Source: Kalaharituber pfeilii (taxonomy: Eukaryota > Ascomycota > Pezizomycetes > Pezizales > Pezizaceae). Taken from it: DNA of 64,000 bases. The first letter of the stretch is position 1. Every line of letters begins with the position of its first letter. The stretch is from the NCBI GenBank assembly GCA_015179045.1, contig WHUZ01000052.1:62001-126000 (forward strand), in the 5' to 3' direction. The notes beneath the pieces are model-generated. The model was given only the letters and a program-made list of their open reading frames with translations, was not told the DNA's origin and did no database searches. This document shows positions 46,582 through 58,299 of this stretch, in pieces. The position numbers and the translations under genes are program-made.

Positions 46582-47065
46582 GATGGCGTATTCCTTTTCT
46601 TTTTACTCCTCTCCGAACAACTGTAATCACTAGCAAATAGACCTTTGTCTTGGGATTAAAAGTTGTGCAAGTTGTATTTTTCTTCTTTTTTGAGATGAAT
46701 GCTTACGTGTATTCAGCTAGTTAGGCTTGGCTCCACTGGCAAGTGATGGGATATGTAAGGAATTTAACCTGTGAAGTGATGTCTGGTTTAGTTTGTACCA
46801 AGTTTGAAAGTCGATTGGAGCAAGAAATGGAGCGAGACTCGGGACGAAGTTGTCAAGGTGGAAAAAACCAACGATTGCAGGAGTTTTGGCGGGAATTTTA
46901 TTTTTAATTTTATTTTTGTTCACTGGACACAATTTTAGGATGTAGGTAATGGCCGAACTTCTGGAGGATTTTTAGCAATTTACTGAATCAGCTAATGACG
47001 GGGATGGAAAATGTGGTGGATGTTGGAGAGGTGTGGGGGACGTTGTAACTTATGTGTTTCAATAA
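46582..47065. other. 3' flank of the peroxiredoxin pseudogene
   Basis: No gene is seen. It leads into GGCC-rich hAT-like fragments. Confidence 0.35.
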
Positions 47066-47180
47066 TCTGCTGCCTGGACCGTAAAAATCTAGGCCTGGGC
47101 CTGGCCTCAATTTTCAGGCCGGCCATGAGGTCGCTGTGGGCCGGTCCAGGACACCTGAATGTTTCAAGCCCGTACCAGGC
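47066..47180. mobile_element. Fragment of the GGCC-rich hAT-like element
   Basis: It matches part of the left array of the 6214 element (CCTGGACCGTGAAATTCT-like, then GGCCTGGCCT...). No end repeats of its own. Confidence 0.45.
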
Positions 47181-47245
47181 CAGTGTTCCCAACCTGCCAG
47201 GCCGCCGACCAGGCCGTCCAGGCCATTCAGGCCATTCAGGGGGTA
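47181..47245. mobile_element. Left end of a hAT relic split by the long LINE
   Basis: It begins CAGTGTTCCCAACC, the same end as the element at 56036-56660, and stops in TTCAGGGGGTA, the LINE target duplication. The other half continues at 54333. Confidence 0.7.
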
Positions 47246-47427
47246 TTTTTTTTTTTTTTTTTTTTTTAATCACATAACCCCGCTTGTAGCACTTGGCCAT
47301 GGCAGGGTCCCTGGGCAAGCCCTCATAGCCCGGAGACAGGCTAAACTAACTCTCTACGTACATGGCCCCACGCGCCATCGCCCCCGCTCTCCTAGCTTCT
47401 AGAACTTGACCCGCATTCTCCTACCTT

Positions 47428-50400
47428 CTAGAACTGGACCCCAGCGAAGAAATTCTCCAAAACGTCATACTCCTCCCCATTCTCCGCCTTTCTCTTCCAA
47501 TTCTTTTCCATGTCGCCCCACCTTTCAAAGCCTTCTGGACGGGTCTTCTGGTTTCTGCATCGGAAAGCGAGGTGCTCCCCGGTTTGCACCTCCCCGCACC
47601 TGCACTTATCCGACTCAGCCGCCCCTATCCTCTTCAACCACACTGCACACCTCCCTCTCTCCAGGCGCAAGGCAGTGAAATTGGATACTGCTATCCTATT
47701 CCACTCCATGACCTTTCCTCCTCCAAAGCTCTCCACTTCTCTCTTCTCCTTCCTCCACGCCTTCACCCTCTGGCGCACCCCACTTCCGGTGGCCACCTCC
47801 TTCCCCTGCATCACCGTCCCCTTCTTCGCCCACTCATCCGCCTTCTCATTTCCTGCGATTCCGATGTGAGCCTTGACCCACATCAATTTCGCATCTCCTC
47901 CCTTCTTCTTCCTCCTCGCTACCGCGTTCACCACCCTTCTCACATCCTCGGTCTTTCCCTTTCCCTCCTTGCCTGCCTTCTGAATCGCCATGACAGCAGC
48001 TTCAGAATCTAAGCAAACCAGGACCGGTACCTCCTCCGGTACACTCTCCAGCGCCCTTCTCACCCCCCTCACCTCCCCGTCAAAAACCGTCGCCGTTCTC
48101 CCTACTACCTCCGCCACCACCGCTGATCTCCCCCACACCCCCGCCCCACCTTGCTGTCCTCGACCTTGCTACCATCCGAGAACAGGACCGCCCTCCCTCT
48201 TCCGGCTTCCTCAACCGAGGTCTCCCACTCCTCCCTTCCCCCCTTCTTTCTTCCCAGCCTCACCGCGGTCTCCACCTCCACCTTCTCACACCCCCCTCCC
48301 CACGAGATCTCCTCCCCCTCCTCCGAGAACCTCGCCCACTGACCTTGCCAGCGGTCCAGCACTGCTTCATACCCATCATTCTCGACCGCCGCCCACTGCA
48401 GCCCCAGTCTCTCCAGTTTCTCGCCTCCTCCTCTCTCTCCTCACTCCCTCCGAAGTCGCCCGTGCAAAGCTCCGCCAGCTCTGACGGCGCCTCCACCTCC
48501 CGGACGATCGCTCTCGCTTGCGCGCCATCCAGGACCGTCTCCACGTCTTCCACTCCGCAAACCGCATTCACCCCTTCCACCCCGGTACCTCTCCCCCCTC
48601 CAGCTGCTCTCTTCAAAACTTGCAGCTGTAATCGCTCCATCTCCTTCCTCCACTCCTTCTGGCCCCTCCACCCGATCTCACTCCCCACATCGCCACCGCC
48701 CTCACCATCCCTGTGTACGCCTGCCGCCAGCTCCGTGGTGACATCCCCCAGTCCCGGTTTCCCAGTCCTGAGAGTGCCCCTGCCAGCCTCCTCGCCCTAC
48801 TCAAACTATTTCGCCAATGCGCACTGAAGGTCAGCTTCTCGTCGAAAATGACTCCCAGCCACTTCAGCATCTCCCCTCCTTCTTCCACCTCTTCCCCACT
48901 CCGAAAGTTATCATCTCCCACTTCGACTCCTCCAGCGGGATCTGATCTTCTTCCGCCACCTCCGCCATTGCCACCTTCACTTTCTCCCTGAGCCGCCCCA
49001 TATCCCAGTACCCGTGCCAGTCCAGGATCGTTGCTGCCAGGTCGTCGACGTACGATGGCACTTCTACCTCCGCCCCCATCGCCACCCCCCTCAGCCTTCT
49101 CTCCATCTTCTCAATGGTGGGTGCCATGAAGATGAGGAAGATGACCGGCGACAGTGGTGACCCTTGCGGAACCCCCACGTTCGACCTGCCCCTCCCTTTC
49201 TCCTCGCCGTCCCACCACACTCCGAACTCCCTGCCTCCCATAAACTCCTCCAGCCACCTCCGCTTCTTTCTCACCCCTCGCTCCCCCTCTCCTCAATCCT
49301 TCCCAGGACCACCTCCTTCCTCACGATGTTAAAGCCTCCTTTAACATCTGCCGTCACCCACGCTGCTCTCCCCCCCTGTGCAGGCACCTCTGCACCTTTG
49401 TTACCGCCCTCGCCATCGCCTGGATCGCATTCCTCCCCTTGCGTGCTCCAGCTGGAGCCTGTGGAAGAGTCGGTCTTCTTTCTGCAGCCTGTTGGCCATG
49501 ACTTTCTCCCCGATCTTCCCGATACAATTGATCAGGTTGATTGGCCTCCACGCTTTCGCCGTCTTGATGTCCTTGCCTGGCTTCGGTATCATGACGACCC
49601 TCATCTCCCTCCACTCCGCCGGGGTCCTGTTCCGGATCCAGTTGTCGGCGATCTCCCTTACTAACTCATCTCCGATGGGAGTCTTCAGGGCAGCTTTGAT
49701 AAATCGGTATCCGATTCCGTCAGGTCCCGGTGCCGAATTGTTCTTGGTGCCCTGCAACGCAGCCCTCACTCTCCTTCCACTCTCTCCCTCTCCCTCTCGT
49801 CCCCTCCCCCTCCGCTTCCCCCTCCCCCTCCTCCCGCTCTGCCTCCCCCTCTTCCCTCCACGCAAAATTCCTCTCCACCAGCGTCCTCACCTTCTCTCCA
49901 TCCCCTCCAACTCCCTCCCCTCCTCATCTTTCAACCTTCCCATCTTCTCCTTTCCTCCGAAAGGGTCCTTCGCCACCCTCACCACCCTCCACGGGTCGCT
50001 ATACCCTTCCTCTTCCACGAACTCCCTCCAGCACTTCTTCTTCTCCTCCCGGATCTTCCACTTCATCCTTTTCACTGCTGCCTTCCACCCCCTTACCCTT
50101 TCCCGTCCGTCAATCTTGCCCTGGCCCTACTCCTCCCCGTGCCATTCTATTGACCTCCTTTCTCATCTCCTCAATCTCCTCCGTCCACCACCTCTTGCTT
50201 CTTCCCCCTACCCTCACCCTTCTCTCCACCGTCCCCTTCCACCTCTTCAGCTTCTCATACGCACTTCCGTCCCCTACACTCTCCAGCCACTCCCTCTTCT
50301 CCTCCTCTCCCACTCCCCTCCCAACCTTTCACTTCCTTCTCCACCTTCTCCCAGTCCACCCGCACCCTCTCCTCGGCCCCCTCTCCCCCTCCTCCTTCTC

Positions 50401-51139
50401 GAAATCCACCACTAGCGCCGAGTGGTCCGAGCCTACCTCCCACAGCTCCACCTCTACCCCCTCCAAGCCCCTCGTCCACACCAGATCTATCCTGGACTCC
50501 CTTAGCCTCCCTTCGACTTCCCTTCTCCATGTCCCCGCTCGTTCCCCTTTGAGGCTGAAACCCGCTCCCTCCATCCTTTCCCTTAATCTTCTCCCCCTCC
50601 CACTCTCTCCGGTCCCCTCGAGGCTCCACATCGGCTGTGTGCATTCCAGTCTCCTAGGAGTATACACTTCCCTTCCACCTCCAACACCTTCTCTAACCAC
50701 GCCTCAAACTCCTCCTCCCTCCATCCCCCGTCCACATATACCCCCCCTACCACTACCTCCCTACCCTTCCCCAAACTACGTTGTCACCCCCTCTTCTCTC
50801 TCCCCCTCCCCTTCCCTTTCCAGCCCACGATCCTCGTGCCCGGGCCCACTGCTCCCACTCTTGTGAGTCCTGGATGTGACCTGTTTTCCACCCCGTCTGC
50901 TCTTCCCTCTTCCACACCTCTCCCTCAAAACCCAGCTCCCACCGCTCCTTAAAAACGTTCTCCCTCCACACGTGCCCTACCAGGCTACTCCCCCCACATT
51001 CAGGTACCCTACCTTCACCATGACGCACTTGGTACCCACTACTCTCAGCCTCCCACCCATCCCGAGGCGCTCTTCCCGAATATGTCTCCCAACTCAATGG
51101 TAGGTCGGTGTCTGGACCCTTCCAAATCACTTCTCGCAT
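47428..51139 (-). pseudogene. LINE family A ORF2: endonuclease, reverse transcriptase, RNase H
   Basis: In order on the minus strand: an APE-type endonuclease (ILLGDWNAHSR near 50660, SDHSALVVDFEKE near 50420), reverse transcriptase (KNNSAPGPDGIGYRFIKAA, VVMIPKPGKDIKTAKAWRPI, GVPQGSPLSPVIFLIFMAP and the catalytic YVDD near 49050), and RNase H (SDGSKVEDSKVG, CLDSEAAV, KAHIGIAGNEKADEW). A terminal CRCGEVQTGEHLAFRC knuckle follows. The frame changes at several points (about 50600, 49900, 48900, 48650, 48100), so no full polyprotein can be made. Confidence 0.88.
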
Positions 51140-53897
51140 CTATCTCCATCCACTCCCCCCCCCTCCTCTCCCTCAAGAAGCCTTCTAACCTTGCCGCTTC
51201 TTCATCCCAGTTCTCTGACAGGACACTGGATAGCTTCACCCCGGTCTCCTTCATTCCTACCTCCTTCTCCTTGCCCTTCCCCCCCTCTACCACCTTCACC
51301 GCCTTGCTTCCCTCCTCTTGCTTCTTCTTCATCGGTGTCTCTTCCACCCTCTCCCTCTTCTGGCTCTGGTTTGGAGTCACCGGTTTCGGTCTCTCTGGAC
51401 AGAATCTCGCAATGTGGCCCCACATGCCACATGCATAGCACGCCATCTGGCCCTTCTGGAATCTGCATTCTCTTGCCAGATGCCCCTTCTTTCCGCACCT
51501 GTAACAGCCTGTCCCCTGGCTTCCTGGCTGCTCCCCTGCGTTCCTCTCACCTGCACCTGCCCCTGCTGACCTGCTCCCGGGAAAGCCACCGCCACCCTCG
51601 GTAGGATGGATTGCCCCCCTGGATACACGTCCACCCTCTGCTGCTGCTGCCCCTGCTGACCTGCCCCTGCTGCCGCCATATTGGCATAGCTCGCCCGCCC
51701 ATCCCCTGCATGTGCACTCCCGGTCGGTACCTTTCTACCACCCTCCTCTGTCCCCTCCACACTAACCCCTTCTCAACACCTTCACCGCCTCATCCGCATT
51801 CACCACCTCGAACTTTAACTGCGACACCCTCGGCGGACCCATAGATGGCGCTACTCCAAAGCGCACTGGTGGTCTCGACCCAAACTTGACATCCGGGTTC
51901 TCCTCCCTCAGCTTTCTCCTCATCACCTCCACCTCTCCCTCCCATCCTCATAATCCGCCCCCTTCATCACTAGAGGGACCGCATCCTTGTTGTGAACCTC
52001 CACCTTTAGGAGATCCTCGCCAAAGATCAGCCTCATCCATGCACCGAATTTCTCCATTACCTCCTTTGCTTTCTCCTCCTCCCGAATATCCACCAGCAGC
52101 CAGACCCTCTCGTACTTCGACGCCGCTGGAATTCCTCGTCACCTGTGTTACCCTCCACCCCTCTCCCCCTCCACCTTCGCTGATGTCTCCCAAAAGATTT
52201 TCACACCTCTTCAGGAGGACGTCCCTCTCTTCTGTCCCCTCCGTTCCATACGGTACCGGCTTCGCATGTACCGTTCTCAGCAACCTCTTCCACAGCTTCT
52301 TCCCCTTACCACTGTCCAGTTCTCCCCCTCAATCCTCTTCTCCGCCTCCTTTGCCGCCTTCTCCTCCTCCTCCTTCAGCTTCCTCTCCTTCTCCTCCAGG
52401 GCTGCCACCTCCTCCTGTGATCCCGCCGGCATCTCCATCACCTCTGCCACCTTATTCAGCACCTGTGCTCTGTCCACCGCCTTCCTCCGCTCCTCCGCTA
52501 CCCTCTTCTTGCTCTCCTCCTCTGCTTTTCTCCACCTTTCCTCCTCCCTCTTCTTTCTCTTCTCCGTCTCCTCCTGGAGCTTCCGGATCTCCCGAATCTC
52601 TGCTTCTCTTTTTCTCCTCTTCTCCTCCTCCCTTTTCTCTTCTCCCTCTTCTTCTTCTCCCTCTCCAGCGCCCTTTCCTCCTTCACCGATGCCAGTCCCA
52701 TCGCTGCATGTATCTCCAGGACCATTCCCTCCAGCTTCCCCATTCTTTTCTCCATATCACTCTCCCTAGTCTCTTCCCACTCCTTCCTGACCTCTTTCAC
52801 CCCCTCTCTCCATTCCTTTATCTCCCTCCCCGTCATCCTCGCCCTCCTCCTATATTCCAACACCCTCTCCCCTTCCCCCCCCTTCTCCTTCAGCGCCTTC
52901 CACCCTTTCTCAAAGGCAGCTTCCCCCAAAGTTGCCGTCACCCATACCCATGCTGCCCCCAGCCTCTTCGCCTCTCTTTCCTTCCCTTCTTGCCTCAGCT
53001 TGTCCACTCTCCCATCCAGCACCTGTGCCGCATGCACGAGCGCTAGCACCTCTTTCTCCTCCCTCCCCACCCCTTCTTCGTCCTCCTCCTCTTCCTCATT
53101 CTCCCCCATCTCCTCATCGTCCTCTTCCTCCTTTCCCCTCTCAGCTCCACCTACCTTTTCTTTCTCTTCTGTTCGTTCCTCCACCCTAGCTAGCACCGGC
53201 GCTGCTGCCAGCGCCTCTGCCACCGGCCTAACGCCCAGCTGTGAATCTCCGATCTCCCATTCCCCCCGTTCCTATCCCTGAATCCTTCCCTCCTTCCTCC
53301 CCTTCTGTCGCATGGAGACCTGCTCCTGCTGCCTCCCCTCTCCCTCCTCCTTCCCCAGCTCATCATCACCCTCGTGACCCTAGGAACCCGTTCCTGCTTC
53401 TGGAAAACCACTAACGGTCCCCTCTTGACTGTGATACACTCCCTTGTCGCATTCTTTAGAACTTCTTTCTCCCTTTCTACCACGATTCCATCCTCCCCCT
53501 CCACATACCTCCGGAACATCGCCGCATCCTTACTCCAGAGCTTCACGACCCTTGCTACCTCCGCGATCCCCGTGAGCTCCTCCGTCTTCACCCACTCCAC
53601 CTCCTCTGCTCCCCTCCTCGCTGCTGCCTCCACTGCATCCTTTCTAATCTCTTCGATCATATCCAACTTCCCATCATATTCTCCCCCCTTTCTGTATGCC
53701 CTCGCTACTCTTTCTTTCACCGTAATCATATCCTCCCCCTCTCCCAGCCTCGCCAGCCACCAATCCTTCGTTTCCCATGTGTGGATAGCGTCTATCCCCC
53801 ACACTATATTCCTGTCCATTACATATACCTCCCCTGTCCATCCCTCTCCTACCGGTCCCAAGAACTGCATCTTTGGTACTTCCTCTTCCACCGACAT
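51045..53897 (-). pseudogene. LINE family A ORF1
   Basis: It starts near 53897 with MSVEEEVPKMQFLGPVGEGW, followed by an acidic and basic coiled-coil-like region rich in Glu, Lys and Arg. It ends with gag-type zinc knuckles such as CYACGMWGHIARFC near 51440. It is interrupted by frameshifts around 53200, 52480, 51950 and 51400. This corresponds to the RNA-binding nucleoprotein of Tad1-like LINEs. Confidence 0.8.
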
Positions 53898-54332
53898 CCT
53901 GCTCCCTGACTTCCTTAACTTCTCGTGACCTTCGCTTAGTCCTGCCTTTTCTGGCTGTGCGCCGCTTCAATCCTAGCTCTTGTTGCTAAGACTGAAAAGG
54001 GAAGGTCGCTGCTTGTTGCTCGTTTGCGCTATTACTGTTCTTGGTCGCCCCTTCTGCAGCCGATCGGCCGATCTCCGAAGCGATCGCGCGATCCTAGGTG
54101 CGGGTCCCTGCCTCTCGAGATTTGTGTGGGAATTCTCTGAAAAACCTCAGAAAACTTGACCTTGACGAAACGAGTCCTAAACTTCTGAATTCTGTAAATC
54201 AAATGAGGTATTCTTTCTCAGGCGGTCCTGAGCTTCGCTTTGATATAACTTTCACGTTCTGGAGGCGCCGGGAAGTTGGAGTTCTTCCAAGCGCTCGTTC
54301 TGAAAAAGTTGTTGTCGGTGTTTCAGGGGGTA

Positions 54333-55575
54333 GGAGGGCTGTTTTACGAAGGTATTCAGGGGGCTGCACTCAGGTAGATGCACTTTTAATATACAGCTTC
54401 TCTATACTCCGATCGCTATTTGGACCTTTTTACTGAGTAGCGCTTTTCACCGGAATTCAGGTAAGTAATTTTTTAATATTACTTGAGTGTGTACTAATGT
54501 AGTCCAAGATGAAGACAGAAATTCTGACGAGCAGTACTGGAGATATTCCTGGTATGCTCAGTGATCTTTCTTCACTTTCTACGACGCAATTCAGTTCAAG
54601 TTTTGATCTTGCAGCAACACTCTCCAGCAGTCAACTTGAACTTGATACTGAAATAGCAGATCATGGAATTTGGAACTACAAAACCCTGTGCGACGAAGTT
54701 AGATCTGGCAGCATGGTGCAGCTGTACATGATAATAGAAAATAGTATTGGCGTTGCAAGTTTTGCAAACGGAATCCCAAACATTATGCTGATGGGTCTAC
54801 TAAACATCCAATTAAACATTTGAAGTCACATAAAATGACCGAAAGTGGACCAGTCAATACCAGCAGTCCTAATCTAATTCGACAGGCGTTCGGTAATACA
54901 ATAGCTAAAATTCAATTTAATAGCAATGTATTTAAGCAACTTCTTATTCAATAGATAGTTTTATCTAATATTTCTTTTCGTTAAGTTGAAGATTCTAGCT
55001 TTCGTTTATTACTTTCTTATTTAACTGCTGTTAATGCTTCTTATACTGCTATACCTCGCTCTTTCTCTTCTTCTAGTACTACTATATGTACTTGAATTTT
55101 AGATATATATACACAATAGAAGAATATTTTTTTAGTCATTTCAATCTATACATGCTATTCATTTTACATTTGATTTATAGTCCTTATCTAATTATTTAGC
55201 TATGTTGGAAATAATAGTGCATTAGATTAATTAAGAAAAAGAGGTATACTGAGCTCTTTTAGAATTAAAACTCTTGCATAAAAGTCATACAGAAGAAAAC
55301 TAATATTGTATTATATTTTTATTATTATAGAAGTATGGATTACTAATAAAAATTAGGTATTTTATATTAGATAATGCAACTAATAATGATAGTACTTTAC
55401 GTTTAAAAAAGCTGTCTATTTCTTTTGATCTAATAGAACAAAGATTACAATATATAGGTTATCTTATTAATTTGGTTATAAAGGCTTTTCTATATAGAAC
55501 TAATACTCATATAAGAGATACTTATGAAGAAACAGAACAACGTCAAACTATAGCGTTAACAAGGACCTTATAAAT
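54333..55575 (+). pseudogene. Decayed hAT transposase, split from its left end by the LINE
   Basis: It continues the 47181-47245 relic. It begins with intron-like and 5' sequence shared with 56095-56330. Broken frames then give pieces typical of hAT transposases: a BED-finger-like IWNYKTLCDEVRSGS with a CKFCKRNPKHY and HLKSHK remnant, LLIQWIVL-like and FRLLLSYLTAVN pieces, and KYGLLIKIRYFILDNATNND followed by LIEQRLQYIGYLINLVIKAF. Many stops and strong AT-richness mark old decay. Confidence 0.7.
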
Positions 55576-56035
55576 AACTATTGTTAGCGTAGGCGTCGCT
55601 AGGCTCGCGAGAGTGGCACTGAGGCGACTCCGGGTTCACGAAGGCAGCGAAGCGGACGGCAAAAGGTTATGCGAGAGCATCAAGTGAGAGTTCAACTTAG
55701 AACACCGCTAGTGTCTTGATTTCTTCTAGCTATCTATTCGGCCTGTTTATATAGACTTCCCGGCCATCAACATGATATAACAATGACATGATGAATATAG
55801 ATAAGATAGGTAGATAAGGAGATATAGTAGAAATATGTATTAGGAGTAGTGGTAGTAGGACTAATGCATGTACGCATATTAGTTTGTAAGCCATGTGCAG
55901 TTATTAGTCTATATGACTTCTGTTGACACACACTTCCTTAGGCGACTGCCGTGTCTCGGGCCTCAAGTGTTTCCATGCGTTGCCTAGTAGTGATCAGCTA
56001 CATCTTCAGCGTACGACTTATTGGATACTGGCAGT
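55576..56035. other. Unassigned DNA between two hAT relics
   Basis: No gene is recognised; the right end of the first hAT relic may lie here but was not found. Confidence 0.3.
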
Positions 56036-56660
56036 CAGTGTTCCCAACCGGCCAGGCCGCCGACCAGGCCGTTTAAGCAATTTCAGGGGCAGGAGGGCTG
56101 GTTATGAGGCTATTTCAGGGGCCACCTTCAGGTTACTTGGACACGGATTGAATATGAACCTTTCAATATTTTCGGATAACTATCTAGACTTTTTTTTTTA
56201 TTGAGCAGCGCTTTTCGCAGGTATTCAGGTAAGTAATTTTTTTTTGTATCGCTTGACTATATACTAATTTCTTATTAGTTCTGCAGGGAGACAGACATTC
56301 CAACCACCGGTTCTGGCGATGATGATTCCTTTATTATTCTACTATTCTTCACTCTCCATAGTGCAGTTCAAGTTTTGATCTTGCATCGATGATTCCCTGC
56401 AGTCCCATCTGATGCCGATATCGAGTCTTCTGGAATTTGGGTTACAAAAATCTGGTGCGACAAAGTTGGATTTGACAGTATGGTGAAGCTGTGCATGGCT
56501 AATGGAAAGCGATACTGGCGGTGTAAAATCAGCAAGCAAAATCCTAAACATTAGAGTAGAATTTAGAGTACGTTCTGTATATAGCTACTGTATAACTTAA
56601 CTCACACTGTAGCCTGAATGGCCTCAATGGCCTGGCCTGGCCGGCCCGTTGGGAACACTG
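56036..56660. mobile_element. hAT-like element with CAGTGTTCCCAAC ends (625 bp)
   Basis: Inverted ends are CAGTGTTCCCAACCGGCC and GGCCCGTTGGGAACACTG. The inside shares short transposase-derived stretches with 54333-54760 (GGTATTCAGGTAAGTAATTT, TTCAAGTTTTGATCTTGCA) but is deleted. No matching 8-bp duplication is seen. Confidence 0.65.
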
Positions 56661-56727
56661 CTTCTTATGCTTTTCCTTTTTCTCCTTTTATTTTTACCTT
56701 TCACACCATTACAATGTGTAACTAAAC

Positions 56728-56762
56728 ATCTCCATAGCCCATAGGGCGGCACGCGATTAATG

Positions 56763-56792
<30 letters not shown>
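56728..56792 (+). mobile_element. LINE family B tail mini-insertion
   Basis: It runs from ATCTCCATAG through GCGATTAATGAT to a 30-nt A-run. Target repeats are not clear, so the 5' edge is approximate. Confidence 0.65.
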
Positions 56793-56797
<5 letters not shown>

Positions 56798-56848
56798 CGG
56801 TCAAAGGGCGGGCTGCCGCAAAATTCCTCATACTTTGGCAAGAGAACT

Positions 56849-56909
56849 TTTTTTTTTTTTTTTTTTTTTTTCACGTGACCCCGCTTGTAGCTGTTCGCCA
56901 TGGCAGGGC
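56849..56909 (-). mobile_element. LINE family A tail mini-insertion
   Basis: TGGCAAGAGAACT flanks it at 56836-56848 and 56910-56922. It starts GCCCTGCC in LINE orientation. Confidence 0.88.
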
Positions 56910-57419
56910 TGGCAAGAGAACTGATAGATTGGGGATAGGTGGAGGTGCATCCTGTCCCATGAGCCTGGGGCCGTCGCGCCAGTGTCGAAGCACCTCCCTC
57001 GATGAGGTAAACATGGACCTAACCAGCTTCCAGGTCGGCGGCTGCGATGACATTCGGAAGAAAGGCGCCCGGATAGAAGAGACTAAATCTCGGTATGTAT
57101 AGGAGTAGAGAGAGAAACAGTGTATTGTACCGAAGCAAGGATTCCGCGGCAGGACACAGATAGCTAGTCATTATTATAGCTCGCTACAAGGCTTCACCTT
57201 CCACAGGATGCCCGCGTCACTGGCTCCAATGAATCCAACAGGCCAGGCCAACAAGGCCATTTACGTAAATTCAAGCGATTTTAGAATTTAACCCAGGTGA
57301 ATTAGATTTTAATAGTCCTGGATATTTCCACTATTAGTAATTGACAGTTGCGTATTAGGTATCATCATCGAAGAATTGAGTCCCGTTTGTTGTATCATAT
57401 TATCTGGAAGGTCCATCAT

Positions 57420-57474
57420 ATCTCGCCATAGCCCGCGGGGCGGAATGCGAGTAACGATATATAAAAAAAAAAAA
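57420..57474 (+). mobile_element. LINE family B tail mini-insertion shared by both segment copies
   Basis: AAGGTCCATCAT flanks it at 57408-57419 and 57475-57486, the same site as in copy 1, so it predates the duplication. Confidence 0.88.
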
Positions 57475-57512
57475 AAGGTCCATCATCTCTAAAATATTTC
57501 TGAGTATATATA

Positions 57513-58035
57513 CCTCTTTTTTTTTTTTCCCCTGTCACGTGAGCCCGCGCGCAGCTGCTCGCCATGGCAGGGCCCCTGGGTCTAAACCCTCAAAGCCCGG
57601 AGGCAGGCTTGTCTAGCTACTCCTTCCGCCACCACCTCTACAAACGAAAATCTCGACCCCACCCCGCCCACCTCCACGAGGGATTAAAAATAGCTACACT
57701 TTACCTCCCCCGCCACCTTCAAACAAACGGAAAAACGCCCCCTCCCCTTACCCCCTCAGCGACCTAAAAAATTCCCCTAACGCATCCACCACTTCCCCAT
57801 TCTCTTGGTGTTCCACCCACTTTTTCTCATCCGTATCTTCCCATCTTTCCCATCCTTCTGGATAATCCACCTTCTCACACCTGAAAGCCAGATGCTCGGC
57901 CGTTTGCCTCTCTCCGCACCCACATACACTTCCCTCCGCCGCCTTTCCTAACCTTATTTCCCCCTCCTTCATCCCCTTCCCCGTTCTTAGTCTCGTGAAG
58001 GCGGTTGCTGCCCCCCTGCCCCACCTCATTACTGA
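57513..58035 (-). mobile_element. LINE family A relative, 5'-truncated (523 bp)
   Basis: GAGTATATATA flanks it at 57502-57512 and 58036-58046. The minus-strand ORF 57748-58029 is an ORF2 end with CGCGERQTAEHLAFRC and EGWERWEDTDEKKWVEH. It is diverged from the 47-kb copy and marks a second family A subfamily. The 3' UTR and CCCTGC hairpin are present. Confidence 0.88.
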
Positions 58036-58299
58036 GAGTATATATAAAGTTTAATACATACTTGACGAAAGTCGTTCACTTAGTCTGGCCACGAAAACAG
58101 TCCTAGACCGCTGCTGTTTAAAATTCTTGATATACGGGAGATTCTACTCATTTGAATACTCAAACAATCTAGTAAACGCTGGCCTCAATTCACCTGGATA
58201 GCTGTGGAGTGATTCATTTAATTGGCTTGAACCTGCCCGAATGGCCTGGACCGGTCCAGGCGGTTTCAGTTCAATATGCAGATCACGGCCTGTTGGATA

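Larger units (their letters stand above)
47246..54321 (-). mobile_element. Near full-length family A Tad1-like LINE (7.1 kb)
   Basis: An 11-bp duplication TTCAGGGGGTA lies at 47235-47245 and 54322-54332. Reading on the minus strand: 5' UTR (54321 to about 53898), ORF1, ORF2, 3' UTR with the CCCTGC/GCGGGG hairpin, and poly(A). Both ORFs carry frameshifts, so this copy is dead. The sense strand is extremely purine-rich over about 5 kb. Confidence 0.9.

Noticed and set aside
47428..53046. Long plus-strand open frames (for example 49730-50866, 49378-50415 and 51886-53046) rich in Ser, Pro and Leu
   Set aside because: They are the mirror of the purine-rich LINE coding strand. The minus strand has endonuclease, RT and RNase H motifs; the plus-strand frames have none.
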